From Gammaproteobacteria bacterium (GTDB taxonomy: Bacteria; Pseudomonadota; Gammaproteobacteria; SZUA-229): a DNA stretch of 64,000 nt. Where the stretch lies: NCBI GenBank assembly GCA_026195895.1, contig JAPHRO010000040.1:45351-109350 (forward strand), written 5' to 3'. This document shows positions 25,295-34,535 of the stretch, in pieces (the first letter of the stretch is position 1; every line of letters starts with the position of its first letter). Position numbers and translations under genes: made by a program. Below the pieces are notes generated by a model. The model saw only the letters and a program-made list of their open reading frames with translations, searched no databases and had not been told where the DNA came from.

Positions 25295-25850
25295 CGGGCG
25301 TATGCAGGGTGTACTGGCCATTGATGCTGCCGCGAACTTCGTAATAGGTTTCGATGCCGGGGATGCGAATGCGGCTGCTGAAATGCGGGCTGAGTTCGCC
25401 GCTGGACATGAGGAATATCTGCGGTTTGATTTTGTTCTCTTCGGTAACCACGGCATTTTCATCAATGGGCTTTTCCAGTTCGATATCGGTGTCCAGTTCG
25501 ACGTCGATCTCTTCAATGGCAAGCCCCAGTTCCATTGCTTCCGGTAGTGGGTGGAGCCCCAGATGTTTTTCTCCGGCAAGGTCGATCCAGTTTTTATTTT
25601 CCTCGTCGAAAATCATAAATTTGTAGCCGCGCTGATAAAAGCGCAGGCCGTATTCTTCGGCGCGAATGATGGCCTGCTCGTGGGCAAAATTAAGCAGGGC
25701 CTGCAGCCGTAACGCCTGTTTTTTGATGTCTTCCTCGGGACCTTTCAGGGACACGTTGAGCATTAACAGGCTCACCGAAATGCTGGCAATCACCGCAACC
25801 ACCAGCACTTCTAACAGGGTAAAGCCCTGCTGCTGCCGACGTGATTTCAT
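25287..25850 (-). CDS. gspH: Type II secretion system minor pseudopilin H
   Basis: GspH of 187 residues with the signal QQGFTLLEVLVVAVIASISV (Gly before the cleavage site, Glu5 present) and the segment LLNFAHEQAIIRAEEYGLRF, characteristic of this subunit. Mature part is acidic (DVELDTDIELEKPIDENA). It lies 29 bp after gspG on the same strand. Confidence 0.9.
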   Translation of the reverse strand: MKSRRQQQGFTLLEVLVVAVIASISVSLLMLNVSLKGPEEDIKKQALRLQALLNFAHEQAIIRAEEYGLRFYQRGYKFMIFDEENKNWIDLAGEKHLGLHPLPEAMELGLAIEEIDVELDTDIELEKPIDENAVVTEENKIKPQIFLMSSGELSPHFSSRIRIPGIETYYEVRGSINGQYTLHTPDE

Positions 25851-25879
25851 GGCAAGGCGATTTGTGATATCAGGCGATA

Positions 25880-26335
25880 TTATTCTGCATCCCAGTTACC
25901 GATGTCGGCATTGGCGCCTTCGCCACCTTCAACACCGTCCGCACCCAGCGAGTAAATATCGACTTCGCCGTGCTCACCAGGACTCAGGTAAAGATAGTCT
26001 CGCTGCCAGGGGTCTTTGCGCAGTTTTTTGATGTAGCCGCCTTCCTGATAATTAGCCGGTGCAGGATCAGAAGTCGGTGCGCTGACCAGAGCTTCCAGTC
26101 CCTGGTCGGTGCTGGGGTAAACATAGTTATCCAGCTTGTATAAATCCAGCGCACTTTCCAGTGCGGCGATATCGGTTTTAACTTTCTGGATTCTGGCGGT
26201 GTCGGTTTTGCCGAGGAATCTGGGGGCGATAATTGAGCCGAGTAGCCCCAGAATGACGATGACAACAATCAGCTCAATCAGGGTGAAGCCACGTTGATGA
26301 TTTTTAAAATTTGCCTGGATCACAAAGAACTCCAT
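25880..26335 (-). CDS. gspG: Type II secretion system major pseudopilin G
   Basis: GspG of 151 residues, the main pseudopilus subunit. The signal QRGFTLIELIVVIVILGLLG is followed by APRFLGKTDTARIQKVKTDI and the calcium-site region in DPWQRDYLYLSPGEHGEVDI with SLGADGVEGGEG. It follows gspF after a gap of about 630 bp that is occupied by the divergently oriented rhombosortase gene, which is unusual because gspF and gspG are generally adjacent. Confidence 0.95.
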   Translation of the reverse strand: MEFFVIQANFKNHQRGFTLIELIVVIVILGLLGSIIAPRFLGKTDTARIQKVKTDIAALESALDLYKLDNYVYPSTDQGLEALVSAPTSDPAPANYQEGGYIKKLRKDPWQRDYLYLSPGEHGEVDIYSLGADGVEGGEGANADIGNWDAE

Positions 26336-26407
26336 GTGGGGTTTATTTAGGTAAGTTAAACTTCGCTATTCGTAATCGCCAATGATAACAGATATTAAAT
26401 CAGAGCT

Positions 26408-27058
26408 ATGAAATCCGTGTTACACAATTTACTTAGAACTTATGCCGTGTGGATAGTTCTGTTTCTGTTGTGCCTGATCATCCAGTGGCTGGAGTTGCGC
26501 CAGCTGCTGCGATTTGATCGTGATCTGATAGTGCAGGGGAATGTCTGGCTATTAATAAGCGGTCATCTGGTGCATCTGAACTGGAATCATTTCATATTGA
26601 ATATGGCCGGCATTTTACTGGTCGTATTATTTTTTAATCGCTATTGCAGTCAGCGCCGATGGTTAATATTTATTTTATTTTCATCGGCATTTACCGGCCT
26701 GGGGCTGTTCTGGTTGAATCCGGAATTGACCTGGTATGTCGGTATGTCCGGCGTACTGCACGGCCTGTTCGTGATGGGCGCCTGGTATGAATCTCGCAAC
26801 TATGCGCTAAGTGGCTGGCTGCTGCTGTCGCTGATTGTGGCTAAATTGCTCTATGAACAGATGGCTGGGGCCATGCCCGGCTCCGAGTCCATGACCGGTG
26901 GCAAAGTGGCGGTGGATGCACATTTGTACGGTGGATTATCCGGTGGGCTATTTGTGGTTTTGTCGTATTTACTGCATCAGCTCATTCATGTCGATGATCG
27001 GCATCAGAATCGCCATCACGATGGTCAGCACGACCACACCCATCACGACAATCAATAA
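26408..27058 (+). CDS. rrtA: Rhombosortase-like rhomboid protease
   Basis: Intramembrane serine protease of the rhombosortase type, which cuts the GlyGly-CTERM tail of proteins exported by type II secretion. It has 216 residues and about six transmembrane segments. The catalytic Ser lies in GMSGVLHG and the catalytic His in DAHLYGGLSGG; the segment HLNWNHFILNMAG holds the conserved His/Asn of rhomboids. It is inserted between gspF and gspG on the opposite strand, and its last ~30 codons overlap the 3' end of gspF. That C-terminal tail is His/Asp-rich (HVDDRHQNRHHDG). No GlyGly-CTERM substrate is seen in the window. Confidence 0.85.
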   Translation: MKSVLHNLLRTYAVWIVLFLLCLIIQWLELRQLLRFDRDLIVQGNVWLLISGHLVHLNWNHFILNMAGILLVVLFFNRYCSQRRWLIFILFSSAFTGLGLFWLNPELTWYVGMSGVLHGLFVMGAWYESRNYALSGWLLLSLIVAKLLYEQMAGAMPGSESMTGGKVAVDAHLYGGLSGGLFVVLSYLLHQLIHVDDRHQNRHHDGQHDHTHHDNQ

Positions 27059-28186
27059 GGGTTCGAATAAGCCCATGAAGGTGGCGATCAGCCCTTCCAG
27101 TTCTCGTTCCTGCTGCACCGCTGCCCGATCCAGCATGTCTTCCAGATTGCCACTGGCCTCGCCGCTGGCGATCAGGTGCAGGGTCATTGGCGGGAACAAC
27201 TTGCTGCGTTCCAGTGCGCCGTGAATACTGGAGCCTTCCCGTACCCGGCTGGCGGCGTCGACCACGGCTTCTTTCATCGGCAGGTTCTGGATGACGGGAC
27301 CGGCCAGGCTCAGAGATTCCAGTACCGGCACGCCGCTCGAAGTGAGGATGCTCAGGGTGCGGGTAAAGCGGGCGGTATTCAAACCGCGAATCAATCGACC
27401 CAGTATGGGTAAGCGTAAAATGAAACGATGAAACCTGTGTCGGTTTAGCGGTATCTGGAGGAATTTAATAATGCCAAAAAAGCCGGCCGCCAGGCCGATG
27501 ATCAGTAATAGAAAATAGTCCTGCAGGAATTCACTAATGCCAATCATGATACGGGTGAGCAAGGGCAGTTGCTGGCCGGTATTTTCAAACACTTCGACAA
27601 TTTGCGGCACCACGAAGGTGAGCAAACCAATCACCACCAGAAAGGCCACCACGGTAAGAATGGCCGGGTAAATGGTCGCCTGGGCAATTTTAGAGCTCAT
27701 TTGCTGGCGACTTTCCGCATAGTCGGCCAGCCGGTCCAGCACCGTATCCAGATGGCCGGACTGTTCGCCGGCGGCAATGGTCGAGCGGTACAGGTCCGGA
27801 AATACACGGGGGAAATCACTCATGCCGGCCGCCAGGGTGTGGCCTTCCATTACTTTCGAGCGAATGGCAAAAATCATCGATTTGATGCGCGGTTTTTCGG
27901 TCTGCTGGCCAACGGCCGATAGTGCTTCATCCAGCGGTAGCGCGGCGCGAACCAGGGTTGCCAGTTGCCGGGTGAACAGGGCCAGATCGGTTGCGCTGAT
28001 ACCGCGACGACTGCGCTGATGTGAGGTGCTTTTTTTCTTTTCCTGGGAGGCGGCGATATCGATCTGTAAAGGCATCAGGCCTTTGTCACGCAGCATTTGC
28101 CGCACCTGGCGCGAGGTATCGCCTTCAATGACGCCTTTTTTTTCGCGACCGGTTTTATCGAGGACGATGTATTCGAATGCAGCCAT
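26969..28186 (-). CDS. gspF: Type II secretion system inner-membrane protein F
   Basis: GspF of 405 residues, the polytopic platform protein. N-terminal AFEYIVLDKTGREKKGVIEG, the two repeated cytoplasmic domains each with the family motif (FPRVFPDLYRSTIAAGEQSG and KLFPPMTLHLIASGEASG) and three transmembrane segments are all present. It follows gspE by nine bases. Its 3' end lies under the convergent rrtA gene (90 bp overlap). Confidence 0.96.
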   Translation of the reverse strand: MAAFEYIVLDKTGREKKGVIEGDTSRQVRQMLRDKGLMPLQIDIAASQEKKKSTSHQRSRRGISATDLALFTRQLATLVRAALPLDEALSAVGQQTEKPRIKSMIFAIRSKVMEGHTLAAGMSDFPRVFPDLYRSTIAAGEQSGHLDTVLDRLADYAESRQQMSSKIAQATIYPAILTVVAFLVVIGLLTFVVPQIVEVFENTGQQLPLLTRIMIGISEFLQDYFLLLIIGLAAGFFGIIKFLQIPLNRHRFHRFILRLPILGRLIRGLNTARFTRTLSILTSSGVPVLESLSLAGPVIQNLPMKEAVVDAASRVREGSSIHGALERSKLFPPMTLHLIASGEASGNLEDMLDRAAVQQERELEGLIATFMGLFEPLLIVVMGVVVLTIVMAILMPIIDMNELMQ

Positions 28187-28195
28187 GGCTAACGA

Positions 28196-29698
28196 TTAGT
28201 CATCTCGGGTGACCCGCAATACTTCTTCCAGCGATGTGGCGCCTTTCAGTACCAGGCGTTGACCGTCCTGGCGCAGACTACGGCTAAAGCCGCGGGCGAC
28301 TTTTTCCATCGCCTGTTCGCCTTCCCCATCGTGGATCATGCTATGCAACTGGTCGGTAATCGGCACCAGTTCATAGAGCCCGGTGCGGCCGGCATAACCC
28401 AGATGCTTGCATTCATCGCAACCAGCAGCCTTATATATTGTGGGTGGGTGCTGGCTATCCGCTTCCAGCCAGTCACATTCGGATTCGGTGGCGACATGTT
28501 CCTGCTTGCAGTGGGGGCAGAGTGTGCGCACCAGACGCTGGGCCAGTACGCCAATCAGACTCGATGCCAGTAGAAACGGCTCGACGCCCATGTCGCGCAG
28601 CCGGGTCACGGCACCGATAGCGGTATTGGTATGCAGAGTGGAGAGTACCAGATGGCCGGTTAAACTGGCCTGTACCGCAATCGAGGCGGTTTCCAGGTCG
28701 CGGATTTCACCAATCATTACCACATCCGGGTCCTGACGCAGAATGGCGCGCAGGCCTTTGGCAAAAGTCATTTCGACTTTAGTGTTCACCTGGGTCTGGC
28801 CGATGCCGTCCAGGTAATACTCGATGGGGTCTTCCACCGTGAGAATATTACGACTGCTTTCATTAAGCTGGGTGAGGCCGGCATACAGGGTGGTGGTTTT
28901 ACCGGAGCCGGTGGGGCCGGTTACCAGAATGATGCCGTGGGGCCGGCGTAATAAATGTGCCATGCCTTCGCGGGCATCGTCGGACATGCCCAGATGTTGT
29001 AAGTCCAGTCGGCCGGCCTGTTTATCCAGCAGACGCAGTACGATGCGTTCACCGTGTCCGGAGGGCAGGGTGGATACACGGACATCGACCGAGCGGCCGG
29101 CCACTTTCAGAGAAATACGGCCATCCTGCGGCAGGCGCTTTTCGGCAATATCCAGCTTCGCCATAACCTTGATACGGGAAATGACCAGTGGCGCGATATT
29201 CTTGGGCGGCTGCAGAATTTCACGGAGAACACCATCAACGCGGAAACGGATGCGCATGCGCTTTTCGAAGGCTTCGATATGAATATCCGAGGCATTGATT
29301 TTGATGGCTTCAGTCAGCACCGCATTGATCAGTTTGATAATCGGTGCATCGTCTTCGGCTTCCAGCAGGTCTTCTGGTTCGATGGTTTCTGCGAGCTGAT
29401 CCAGATCGAGTTCACCGCTGACGCCTTCCATCACTGCCATCGCCTGGTCGCTGTCCTGTTCGTAGGTCTGGGATAGCAGGGCGTCGAATTGTTCGGCGGT
29501 GGTTTCGGACAGTTTTACCGGGCGGCCCAGAATCCGGCGCACTTCGTTCAGCGTCTGCGGGCTGATGGCATCATGGTAAAGCAGTTGAATTTTATCGGCG
29601 TCAATCTGCCCCACCAGTACACCGTGGCGTTTGGCAAAGGCATAGGGCAGGATGCGGCTGCTCAAATGTTCGCCTGTGAAATCAGAAGAATGCGTCAT
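28196..29698 (-). CDS. gspE: Type II secretion system ATPase E
   Basis: GspE of 500 residues powers the system from the cytoplasm. The N-terminal domain is followed by Walker A GPTGSGKTTTLYAG, the Asp box, Walker B around VVMIGEIRD, the His box TGHLVLSTLHTNTA, and the four-Cys zinc module (CPHC ... CDEC). The ATG at 29696-29698 is used; it overlaps the gspD stop by 17 bases, and a longer frame would run further into gspD. Confidence 0.95.
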   Translation of the reverse strand: MTHSSDFTGEHLSSRILPYAFAKRHGVLVGQIDADKIQLLYHDAISPQTLNEVRRILGRPVKLSETTAEQFDALLSQTYEQDSDQAMAVMEGVSGELDLDQLAETIEPEDLLEAEDDAPIIKLINAVLTEAIKINASDIHIEAFEKRMRIRFRVDGVLREILQPPKNIAPLVISRIKVMAKLDIAEKRLPQDGRISLKVAGRSVDVRVSTLPSGHGERIVLRLLDKQAGRLDLQHLGMSDDAREGMAHLLRRPHGIILVTGPTGSGKTTTLYAGLTQLNESSRNILTVEDPIEYYLDGIGQTQVNTKVEMTFAKGLRAILRQDPDVVMIGEIRDLETASIAVQASLTGHLVLSTLHTNTAIGAVTRLRDMGVEPFLLASSLIGVLAQRLVRTLCPHCKQEHVATESECDWLEADSQHPPTIYKAAGCDECKHLGYAGRTGLYELVPITDQLHSMIHDGEGEQAMEKVARGFSRSLRQDGQRLVLKGATSLEEVLRVTRDD

Positions 29699-31697
29699 CG
29701 TCTCCTGCCCAGGTGTCTGTGTCTTCAGCCTGTTTTTCGGTTTCGTCCAGTTTGCCTGCCGGTTCCTCGGTTTTTGCACCCAGTTTTTCTATCGGGGGCA
29801 GCAGGGGAGTGCCTTCATCTTTTAACAGGCCAAAGCCATTTTCACCGGCCTGAATTTGCTGCGCGCGCAGCAAGTTGTATTTGTCATTAGTATGGAAAGC
29901 AGCCGTTGCTCTGTCACGCATGATGCTGGGACGCATGAAAATCATCAGGTTCTGCTTGGTTTTTTCGGTGGAGTGGGAGCGGAATAACCAGCCCAGGATG
30001 GGGATGTCACCCAGCAATGGTACTTTCTGCTCGGTGTCGAGCATGGTGTCGTCAATCAGGCCACCCAGCACCAGGATTTCACCATCTTCCACCAGTACCG
30101 AAGTTTTGATGGTGCGTTTCTTGGTGATCAAATCTGCTGCTGAAGTTGAGCTGGCGGCGATACTGGAAACTTCCTGGTCTATGTCCAGTTTGATGGTGTC
30201 GCCATCGTTAATCTGCGGCGTGACTTTCAGGGTAATGCCCACATCCTGGCGTTCGATGGTCTGGAATGGATTGGTGGAACCTTCAGTGCCGCTGGTAAAG
30301 GAACCGGTCAGGAAAGGTACATTCTGGCCGACAATGATTTCTGCTTCCTGGTTATCCATGGTGACAATGCTGGGAGTGGACAGGATGTTGGTTTCACCAT
30401 CGCCCTGCAGCGCGGTGAGCAGGAAACCAAATCGGGTACCGTCATCGCTGCCGACACCGATGCTCATGCCGTCGCCAATCGAATTGGCGATAGTTGCGTT
30501 GTCGCCGCTGAACAGGCCGATAATGCCCCCGGCGCCACCGAAGTTGCTGACCCCGATCGGCACCGTGCCACCTTCGTTGTCGGCGTCGCCACCAATTACA
30601 AACTGTGAGCCCAGTTCTTTGGATTTGCTATGGGAGATTTCTGCAATAATCGATTCCACCAGCACCTGGGCGCGGCGAATATCGAGCTGGCGAATAATCG
30701 ACTTCAGTCGTTGCACTACGTCAGGACCGGCCGTGATAATTAGCGCATTGGTGGCTTCATCCGCCTGAATGTCGGCATTGGCATTGCTTTGTTGTGTCGC
30801 CGGTTTGGCTGAGCCCTTGCTGCTAACGGTCTGTTGTTTCTTGTCGATGCCGGTGAGGATTTTCACCATGTCCTCGGCCTTGGCGTATTTCAGGTAAATG
30901 ACGTGGGTGTTGCCCGCATCATTTTCCAGCGGCGTATCGAGATGGGCAATAGTGGCGCGGATTTTCAGGCGCGTCGCACGCTCGCCGCTCATTAATATAC
31001 TGTTGGTGCGATCATCGGCGGCCAGGGTGACTTTCTTGGTGGTGGGTGTTTTAGCAGCGCCGGTACCGGCATGGAGTGAATTCAGGATGCGCACCAGTTC
31101 ATTGGCAGAGGCGTGTTTCAGTGGAATGATTTCCAGCTCATCGCTTTCCGGTTTGTCTATGTTACGGATAATCTGTGTCAGCCGTTTAATATTGGCGGCG
31201 TGATCGGTGACGATCAACGTATTGGTTGGATTATAGGCGGCCAGATGTCCCTGCTGTGGCACCAGCGGGCGCAGTATGGGTACCAGTTGGGCGGCGGGTA
31301 CATGATCCAGCATGATAACTCGAGTAATCAGTTGATCACCGTAATTATTGTTGCCGATGGTCACTGGCAGCGGCCCCTGCTTGGCATTGACTTCAGGCAC
31401 GATTTTGATCACATTGCCGACGGGAACGGCCGCGTATCCATGCACCTGCAAAATGGATAAAAACACTTCGTAGACTTCATCCTCCGACATGGTTTTTGCA
31501 GAAACAATGGTGACTTTGGCTTTGACACGGGGGTCAATGACGAAGTTTTTGCCGGTAAATTTGGAGACGGTGCTAATCAGGGCGCGGATGTCGGCTTCTT
31601 TTAAATTCAGTGTGATCTGGTCAGCCGCGACCTGGGCGCTAAATAACAGGGCCGCAATTATGGAGCGAATAAATAGTTTAAAACCTGTGGCTGACAT
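29682..31697 (-). CDS. gspD: Type II secretion system secretin D
   Basis: GspD, the outer-membrane secretin, about 671 residues. A signal peptide (MSATGFKLFIRSIIAALLF start) precedes N0 (ITLNLKEADIRALISTVSKF), repeated N1-N3 domains with VIPLKHASANEL-type segments, and the secretin core with VPFLTGSF, GITLKVTPQIN and VPLLGDIPILGWLFRS. The C-terminal extension (last ~75 residues) may be the pilotin-binding S domain. ATG at 31695-31697 is preferred for the signal peptide; ATG at 31737-31739, one base after the gspC stop, is an alternative adding 14 residues. Confidence 0.94.
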   Translation of the reverse strand: MSATGFKLFIRSIIAALLFSAQVAADQITLNLKEADIRALISTVSKFTGKNFVIDPRVKAKVTIVSAKTMSEDEVYEVFLSILQVHGYAAVPVGNVIKIVPEVNAKQGPLPVTIGNNNYGDQLITRVIMLDHVPAAQLVPILRPLVPQQGHLAAYNPTNTLIVTDHAANIKRLTQIIRNIDKPESDELEIIPLKHASANELVRILNSLHAGTGAAKTPTTKKVTLAADDRTNSILMSGERATRLKIRATIAHLDTPLENDAGNTHVIYLKYAKAEDMVKILTGIDKKQQTVSSKGSAKPATQQSNANADIQADEATNALIITAGPDVVQRLKSIIRQLDIRRAQVLVESIIAEISHSKSKELGSQFVIGGDADNEGGTVPIGVSNFGGAGGIIGLFSGDNATIANSIGDGMSIGVGSDDGTRFGFLLTALQGDGETNILSTPSIVTMDNQEAEIIVGQNVPFLTGSFTSGTEGSTNPFQTIERQDVGITLKVTPQINDGDTIKLDIDQEVSSIAASSTSAADLITKKRTIKTSVLVEDGEILVLGGLIDDTMLDTEQKVPLLGDIPILGWLFRSHSTEKTKQNLMIFMRPSIMRDRATAAFHTNDKYNLLRAQQIQAGENGFGLLKDEGTPLLPPIEKLGAKTEEPAGKLDETEKQAEDTDTWAGDDDAFF

Positions 31698-31740
31698 CCT
31701 GTGGAAATCCTGTGGTGTTAATGAGCAGAAGAAAGACATT

Positions 31741-32631
31741 CTAAGGTATTTCAAAGTGTAAGGGTATTTCAGCGCCGTTGCGCAGTACCGTTATATCAAT
31801 TTGTCGGGCACTTTGAAGCTTGCGCAAGGCTTTTAAACCCTGTGCCGGATTATTCAGTTTAACGTCATTGATGCCGACGATGACATCATCTGGGCTCAGG
31901 CCAACCGCATCGAACAGGCTGTTATCACCCTGTGGCTGTAAGCGATAGCCGCGGAGTCTGCCATTTTCGTTATAGGGTATGGGAATGGCATACTGGCCAA
32001 AGGACGTTGGGTTTCTGATTATTTTCTTACGAATATCCGCGAGCATGGCGCCGGGTGTTGATGGTCTGCCGGGTGATCCCGCCGATGTTGATCGCGCAGA
32101 TTGTATTAGTGTGTTGTTGCTAAAATCAACCGGTAAGCGCAGGGTTTCGAATCGACCACTGCGCTCAAGGATCACCCGGTCAGTATGAATTTCCTTGATG
32201 GTGGCGCTGGAGACTTTGTCGCCAATGCCATAAATATCTTCCTTGCCATTTTTTCCTTTGGCAATAATGGCGCTGGCCCTGTTCATGGGGGTGGCTGCCA
32301 ATACCCCTTTCAGTGTCAGATTGAGCCGTGTTTCAGGTGCGTCCGTTTGCGCAGGTGTTGCAGCGGTTGACTGATAAACACCAAACAGGTGCGCATCGGT
32401 TATTTTCTGGATCTTTTGCTGCTGGCCAGATAGCTGGTTGGTCGGCGATTTATCAAACTGACGCACAGTGGGGGCGGGGGCATTGCTTTCACCGGGTATT
32501 AGCAACCAGGTCAGTTGCGACAGGGTATAGCTACAGGCAATGATAAGAATAATATTGAATGCAATGGGCAGGTGTTTGTTGAGGCGTTGCCAGTCAGTCA
32601 AATGTGGAAGCTTTTCGGCCAGTGTGTTCAT
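31741..32631 (-). CDS. gspC: Type II secretion system protein C
   Basis: GspC of 296 residues, which links the platform to the secretin. An N-terminal membrane helix (about 24-44) is followed by a proline-rich linker, the HR domain (ITDAHLFGVY, then LTLKGVLAATPMNRASAIIA) and a C-terminal PDZ domain (DAVGLSPDDVIVGINDVKL). It is the first gene of the gspCDEFGHIJKLMN operon. The 205 bp upstream, to the HU-like gene, should hold the operon promoter; it also holds the HU terminator. Confidence 0.93.
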   Translation of the reverse strand: MNTLAEKLPHLTDWQRLNKHLPIAFNIILIIACSYTLSQLTWLLIPGESNAPAPTVRQFDKSPTNQLSGQQQKIQKITDAHLFGVYQSTAATPAQTDAPETRLNLTLKGVLAATPMNRASAIIAKGKNGKEDIYGIGDKVSSATIKEIHTDRVILERSGRFETLRLPVDFSNNTLIQSARSTSAGSPGRPSTPGAMLADIRKKIIRNPTSFGQYAIPIPYNENGRLRGYRLQPQGDNSLFDAVGLSPDDVIVGINDVKLNNPAQGLKALRKLQSARQIDITVLRNGAEIPLHFEIP

Positions 32632-32784
32632 TCAGGAATATATAGCTGTTAGATTGCGGTCTATTGTGTCTGATTATGGGAAACATTTCATCTATGCAGA
32701 CAACATTATCCACAATATAGTTTCGCCACGGATTGTGAACAACGGCTTAATCTGCAATGGGTCACATGTGTCCTGGCCGGGTAT

Positions 32785-32815
32785 AAAAAAGGCCCGGGAA
32801 CTCCAGGCCTTTTTT
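32785..32815 (-). terminator. Rho-independent terminator of the HU-like gene
   Basis: AAAAAAGGCC at 32785-32794 pairs with GGCCTTTTTT at 32806-32815 around a short loop. On the minus strand it comes just after the HU-like stop (32837), so it ends that transcript before gspC begins. Confidence 0.85.
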
Positions 32816-32836
32816 AGTCAGCATAAAGCTCAGGTG

Positions 32837-33205
32837 TTAAACCATATCCTTCAGGCCTTTCAGTGCCAGAATTTTAACCACTTTACGCGCCGGTTTCGCC
32901 TTGAACATCATTTCCTCGCCCGTGAATGGGTTGGTGCCTTTGCGAGCTTTGGTAGCCGGTTTTTTGATAACCTTGATTTTCAACAGGCCGGGTAAGTTGA
33001 AGAAACCTGGACCACGAGCTTTGAGGTTTTTCTCGATCAGGCCAGAAAGACTATCCAGTACCGCAGATACTTCTTTACGACTCAATTCTGTTTCACCCGC
33101 AATATGGTTCAGAATTTCGCTTTTGGTTGGTGGCTTCTTAACTGCCGACGCAGCAACTTTTTTCTTGGCTACTTTTTTCTTTGCAGCTTTCTTTTTGACC
33201 GCCAT
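32837..33205 (-). CDS. HU/IHF-like DNA-binding protein with Lys/Ala-rich N-terminal tail
   Basis: Histone-like protein of 122 residues. The first ~27 residues are a tail of AKKKVAKKK-type repeats resembling eukaryotic H1 tails, and the rest (from about 30) is an HU-type fold: KSEILNHIAGETELSRKEVSAV, then FNLPGLLKIKVIKKPATKARKG, then NPFTGEEMMFKAKPARKVVK. The core beta-arm and DNA-intercalating region match HU-related proteins of proteobacteria. The ATG at 33203-33205 follows a GAGGAG ribosome site. It is monocistronic, ending at a strong terminator. Confidence 0.85.
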   Translation of the reverse strand: MAVKKKAAKKKVAKKKVAASAVKKPPTKSEILNHIAGETELSRKEVSAVLDSLSGLIEKNLKARGPGFFNLPGLLKIKVIKKPATKARKGTNPFTGEEMMFKAKPARKVVKILALKGLKDMV

Positions 33206-33348
33206 ACTAGGACGCTCCTCTAGTGTTATTATTCGTGAGATCAAAGGTGAATAATACGCTGTACATTGCAGACATATCATTGCCAGGCAATGATTGTTAG
33301 TGCTTTTACACTGTAATACAAGAGTTTTCGGAAAAAAATTGCGTATTT

Positions 33349-34032
33349 ATGCAGGAATTTAACTATTTAACCGCTTTTACCATTGGATTAATGGGCGGCG
33401 TTCATTGTATTGGTATGTGCGGTGGCATTGTTGGTGCGTTAAGTTTTAGCGCCAGTCAACAAAATTCAAAAGTGCCATCATTGTTTTTCATACTGGCGGG
33501 ATACAATTTTGGACGCCTGTTTAGTTATGCTCTGGCCGGTGGCTTAATGGGTGGTATTGGCTGGATGGCAACACACTGGCTGGATATTCGCGCATTGCAA
33601 ATAATGCTGCAATTGTTCGCGGCAATATTCATGCTGTTGCTCGGTTTGTATTTATCCGGCTGGTGGTCGGTACTGGTGCGACTGGAAAAAATGGGTGGTC
33701 TATTGTGGAAATATATCGAACCTCTGGGTAAACGCTTTTTACCGGTAACAAAAATCCATCATGCTGTTGTGATTGGCGTGCTCTGGGGCTGGCTACCCTG
33801 TGGACTGGTTTACAGTGTATTGATCTGGTCAATTTCCGCCGGCAGTTTTGAACAGGGCGGCTTACTCATGTTGAGTTTCGGTCTGGGCACCTTACCCAAT
33901 TTACTGGCCATGGGCTTTTTTGCTGATCAGTTAAGGCAGTGGACAAGAAACAGCAAGGTGAGGCAATTTGCCGGCAGTATGGTGATCGGTTTTGGCCTGT
34001 GGAATTTATATCTGGCGCTAAATGCAATGTGA
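33349..34032 (+). CDS. TauE/SafE-like sulfite exporter family membrane protein (GMCGG type)
   Basis: Integral membrane protein of 227 residues with about six transmembrane segments. The N-terminal motif GGVHCIGMCGGIVGA, with two Cys separated by three residues and near a membrane edge, and the later motif GWLPCGLVYSVL are characteristic of the DsbD-related transmembrane family often annotated as TauE/SafE or heavy-metal transport protein. Relatives are linked to cytochrome oxidase or copper handling. It stands alone and faces away from the HU gene. Function cannot be pinned down from context. Confidence 0.8.
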   Translation: MQEFNYLTAFTIGLMGGVHCIGMCGGIVGALSFSASQQNSKVPSLFFILAGYNFGRLFSYALAGGLMGGIGWMATHWLDIRALQIMLQLFAAIFMLLLGLYLSGWWSVLVRLEKMGGLLWKYIEPLGKRFLPVTKIHHAVVIGVLWGWLPCGLVYSVLIWSISAGSFEQGGLLMLSFGLGTLPNLLAMGFFADQLRQWTRNSKVRQFAGSMVIGFGLWNLYLALNAM

Positions 34033-34045
34033 TTGTCGAACTATG

Positions 34046-34348
34046 TTAATCGGATGCTTTAGTGATAAAAGCGGGTAAGCGCTGAGGCGAGTGGATCGCA
34101 ATACATTTTTCTCGGCTGGATTCGCCTGAAATTAGTTCAATTCTCGATTTAGCAACCTTAAAAGTTTTCGCCAGCAAGGCAGTCAAATGTTTATTGGCTT
34201 TACCATCGATCGGTGGCGCAGTAATGCGAACTTTAATACTATTGCCCATCACCTCTGCAAATTCATCTTTTGAGGCTCTGGGTTGAACTTTCAGGTTCAG
34301 GATAAGCGTATCGTTCTGCCAGCAGTAAAAGTTGTTAGAGTTTTTCAT
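34046..34348 (-). CDS. yggU: DUF167/YggU family protein
   Basis: YggU family protein of 100 residues with the family core LNLKVQPRASKDEF, VRITAPPIDGKANKHL and SRIELISGESSREK. In many gammaproteobacteria yggU lies directly after yggT; here yggT-proC-yggS is about 14 kb away, so the cluster has been split. Convergent with the TauE/SafE-like gene (13 bp gap). Function unknown. Confidence 0.9.
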   Translation of the reverse strand: MKNSNNFYCWQNDTLILNLKVQPRASKDEFAEVMGNSIKVRITAPPIDGKANKHLTALLAKTFKVAKSRIELISGESSREKCIAIHSPQRLPAFITKASD

Positions 34349-34468
34349 CAGGTTTTGAGCAGCTCAATAGTATTTTTTCAAAGTACTCTAATCTCAAGAA
34401 TCATCATGGTTTGCTATGCGGTGTTAGCGGTCTGTCAGTATAAGTACTTCCCTGGTTAAAGCAGACAT

Positions 34469-34535
34469 TGAGAACGATTAAGTTCACTGGTGGAGGCGCG
34501 TTAGCGCCGGAGTCCAGTGCAGCGTATTGTTATAC
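34469..34535 (-). other. attC-like site, cassette 2c
   Basis: Read on the minus strand: GTATAAC core at 34529-34535 (containing the TAA stop of the upstream gene), a stem CACTGG / CCAGTG, an inner GGCGC / GCGCC pair, then TTAATCGTTCTC. The left core fits poorly with GTTRRRY, so this end may be decayed. The 120 bp between it and yggU hold nothing recognisable. Confidence 0.6.

Noticed and set aside
29682..31754. Longer start for gspD at 31754
   Set aside because: It overlaps the gspC stop region and adds residues before the signal peptide; 31697 or 31739 fit better.
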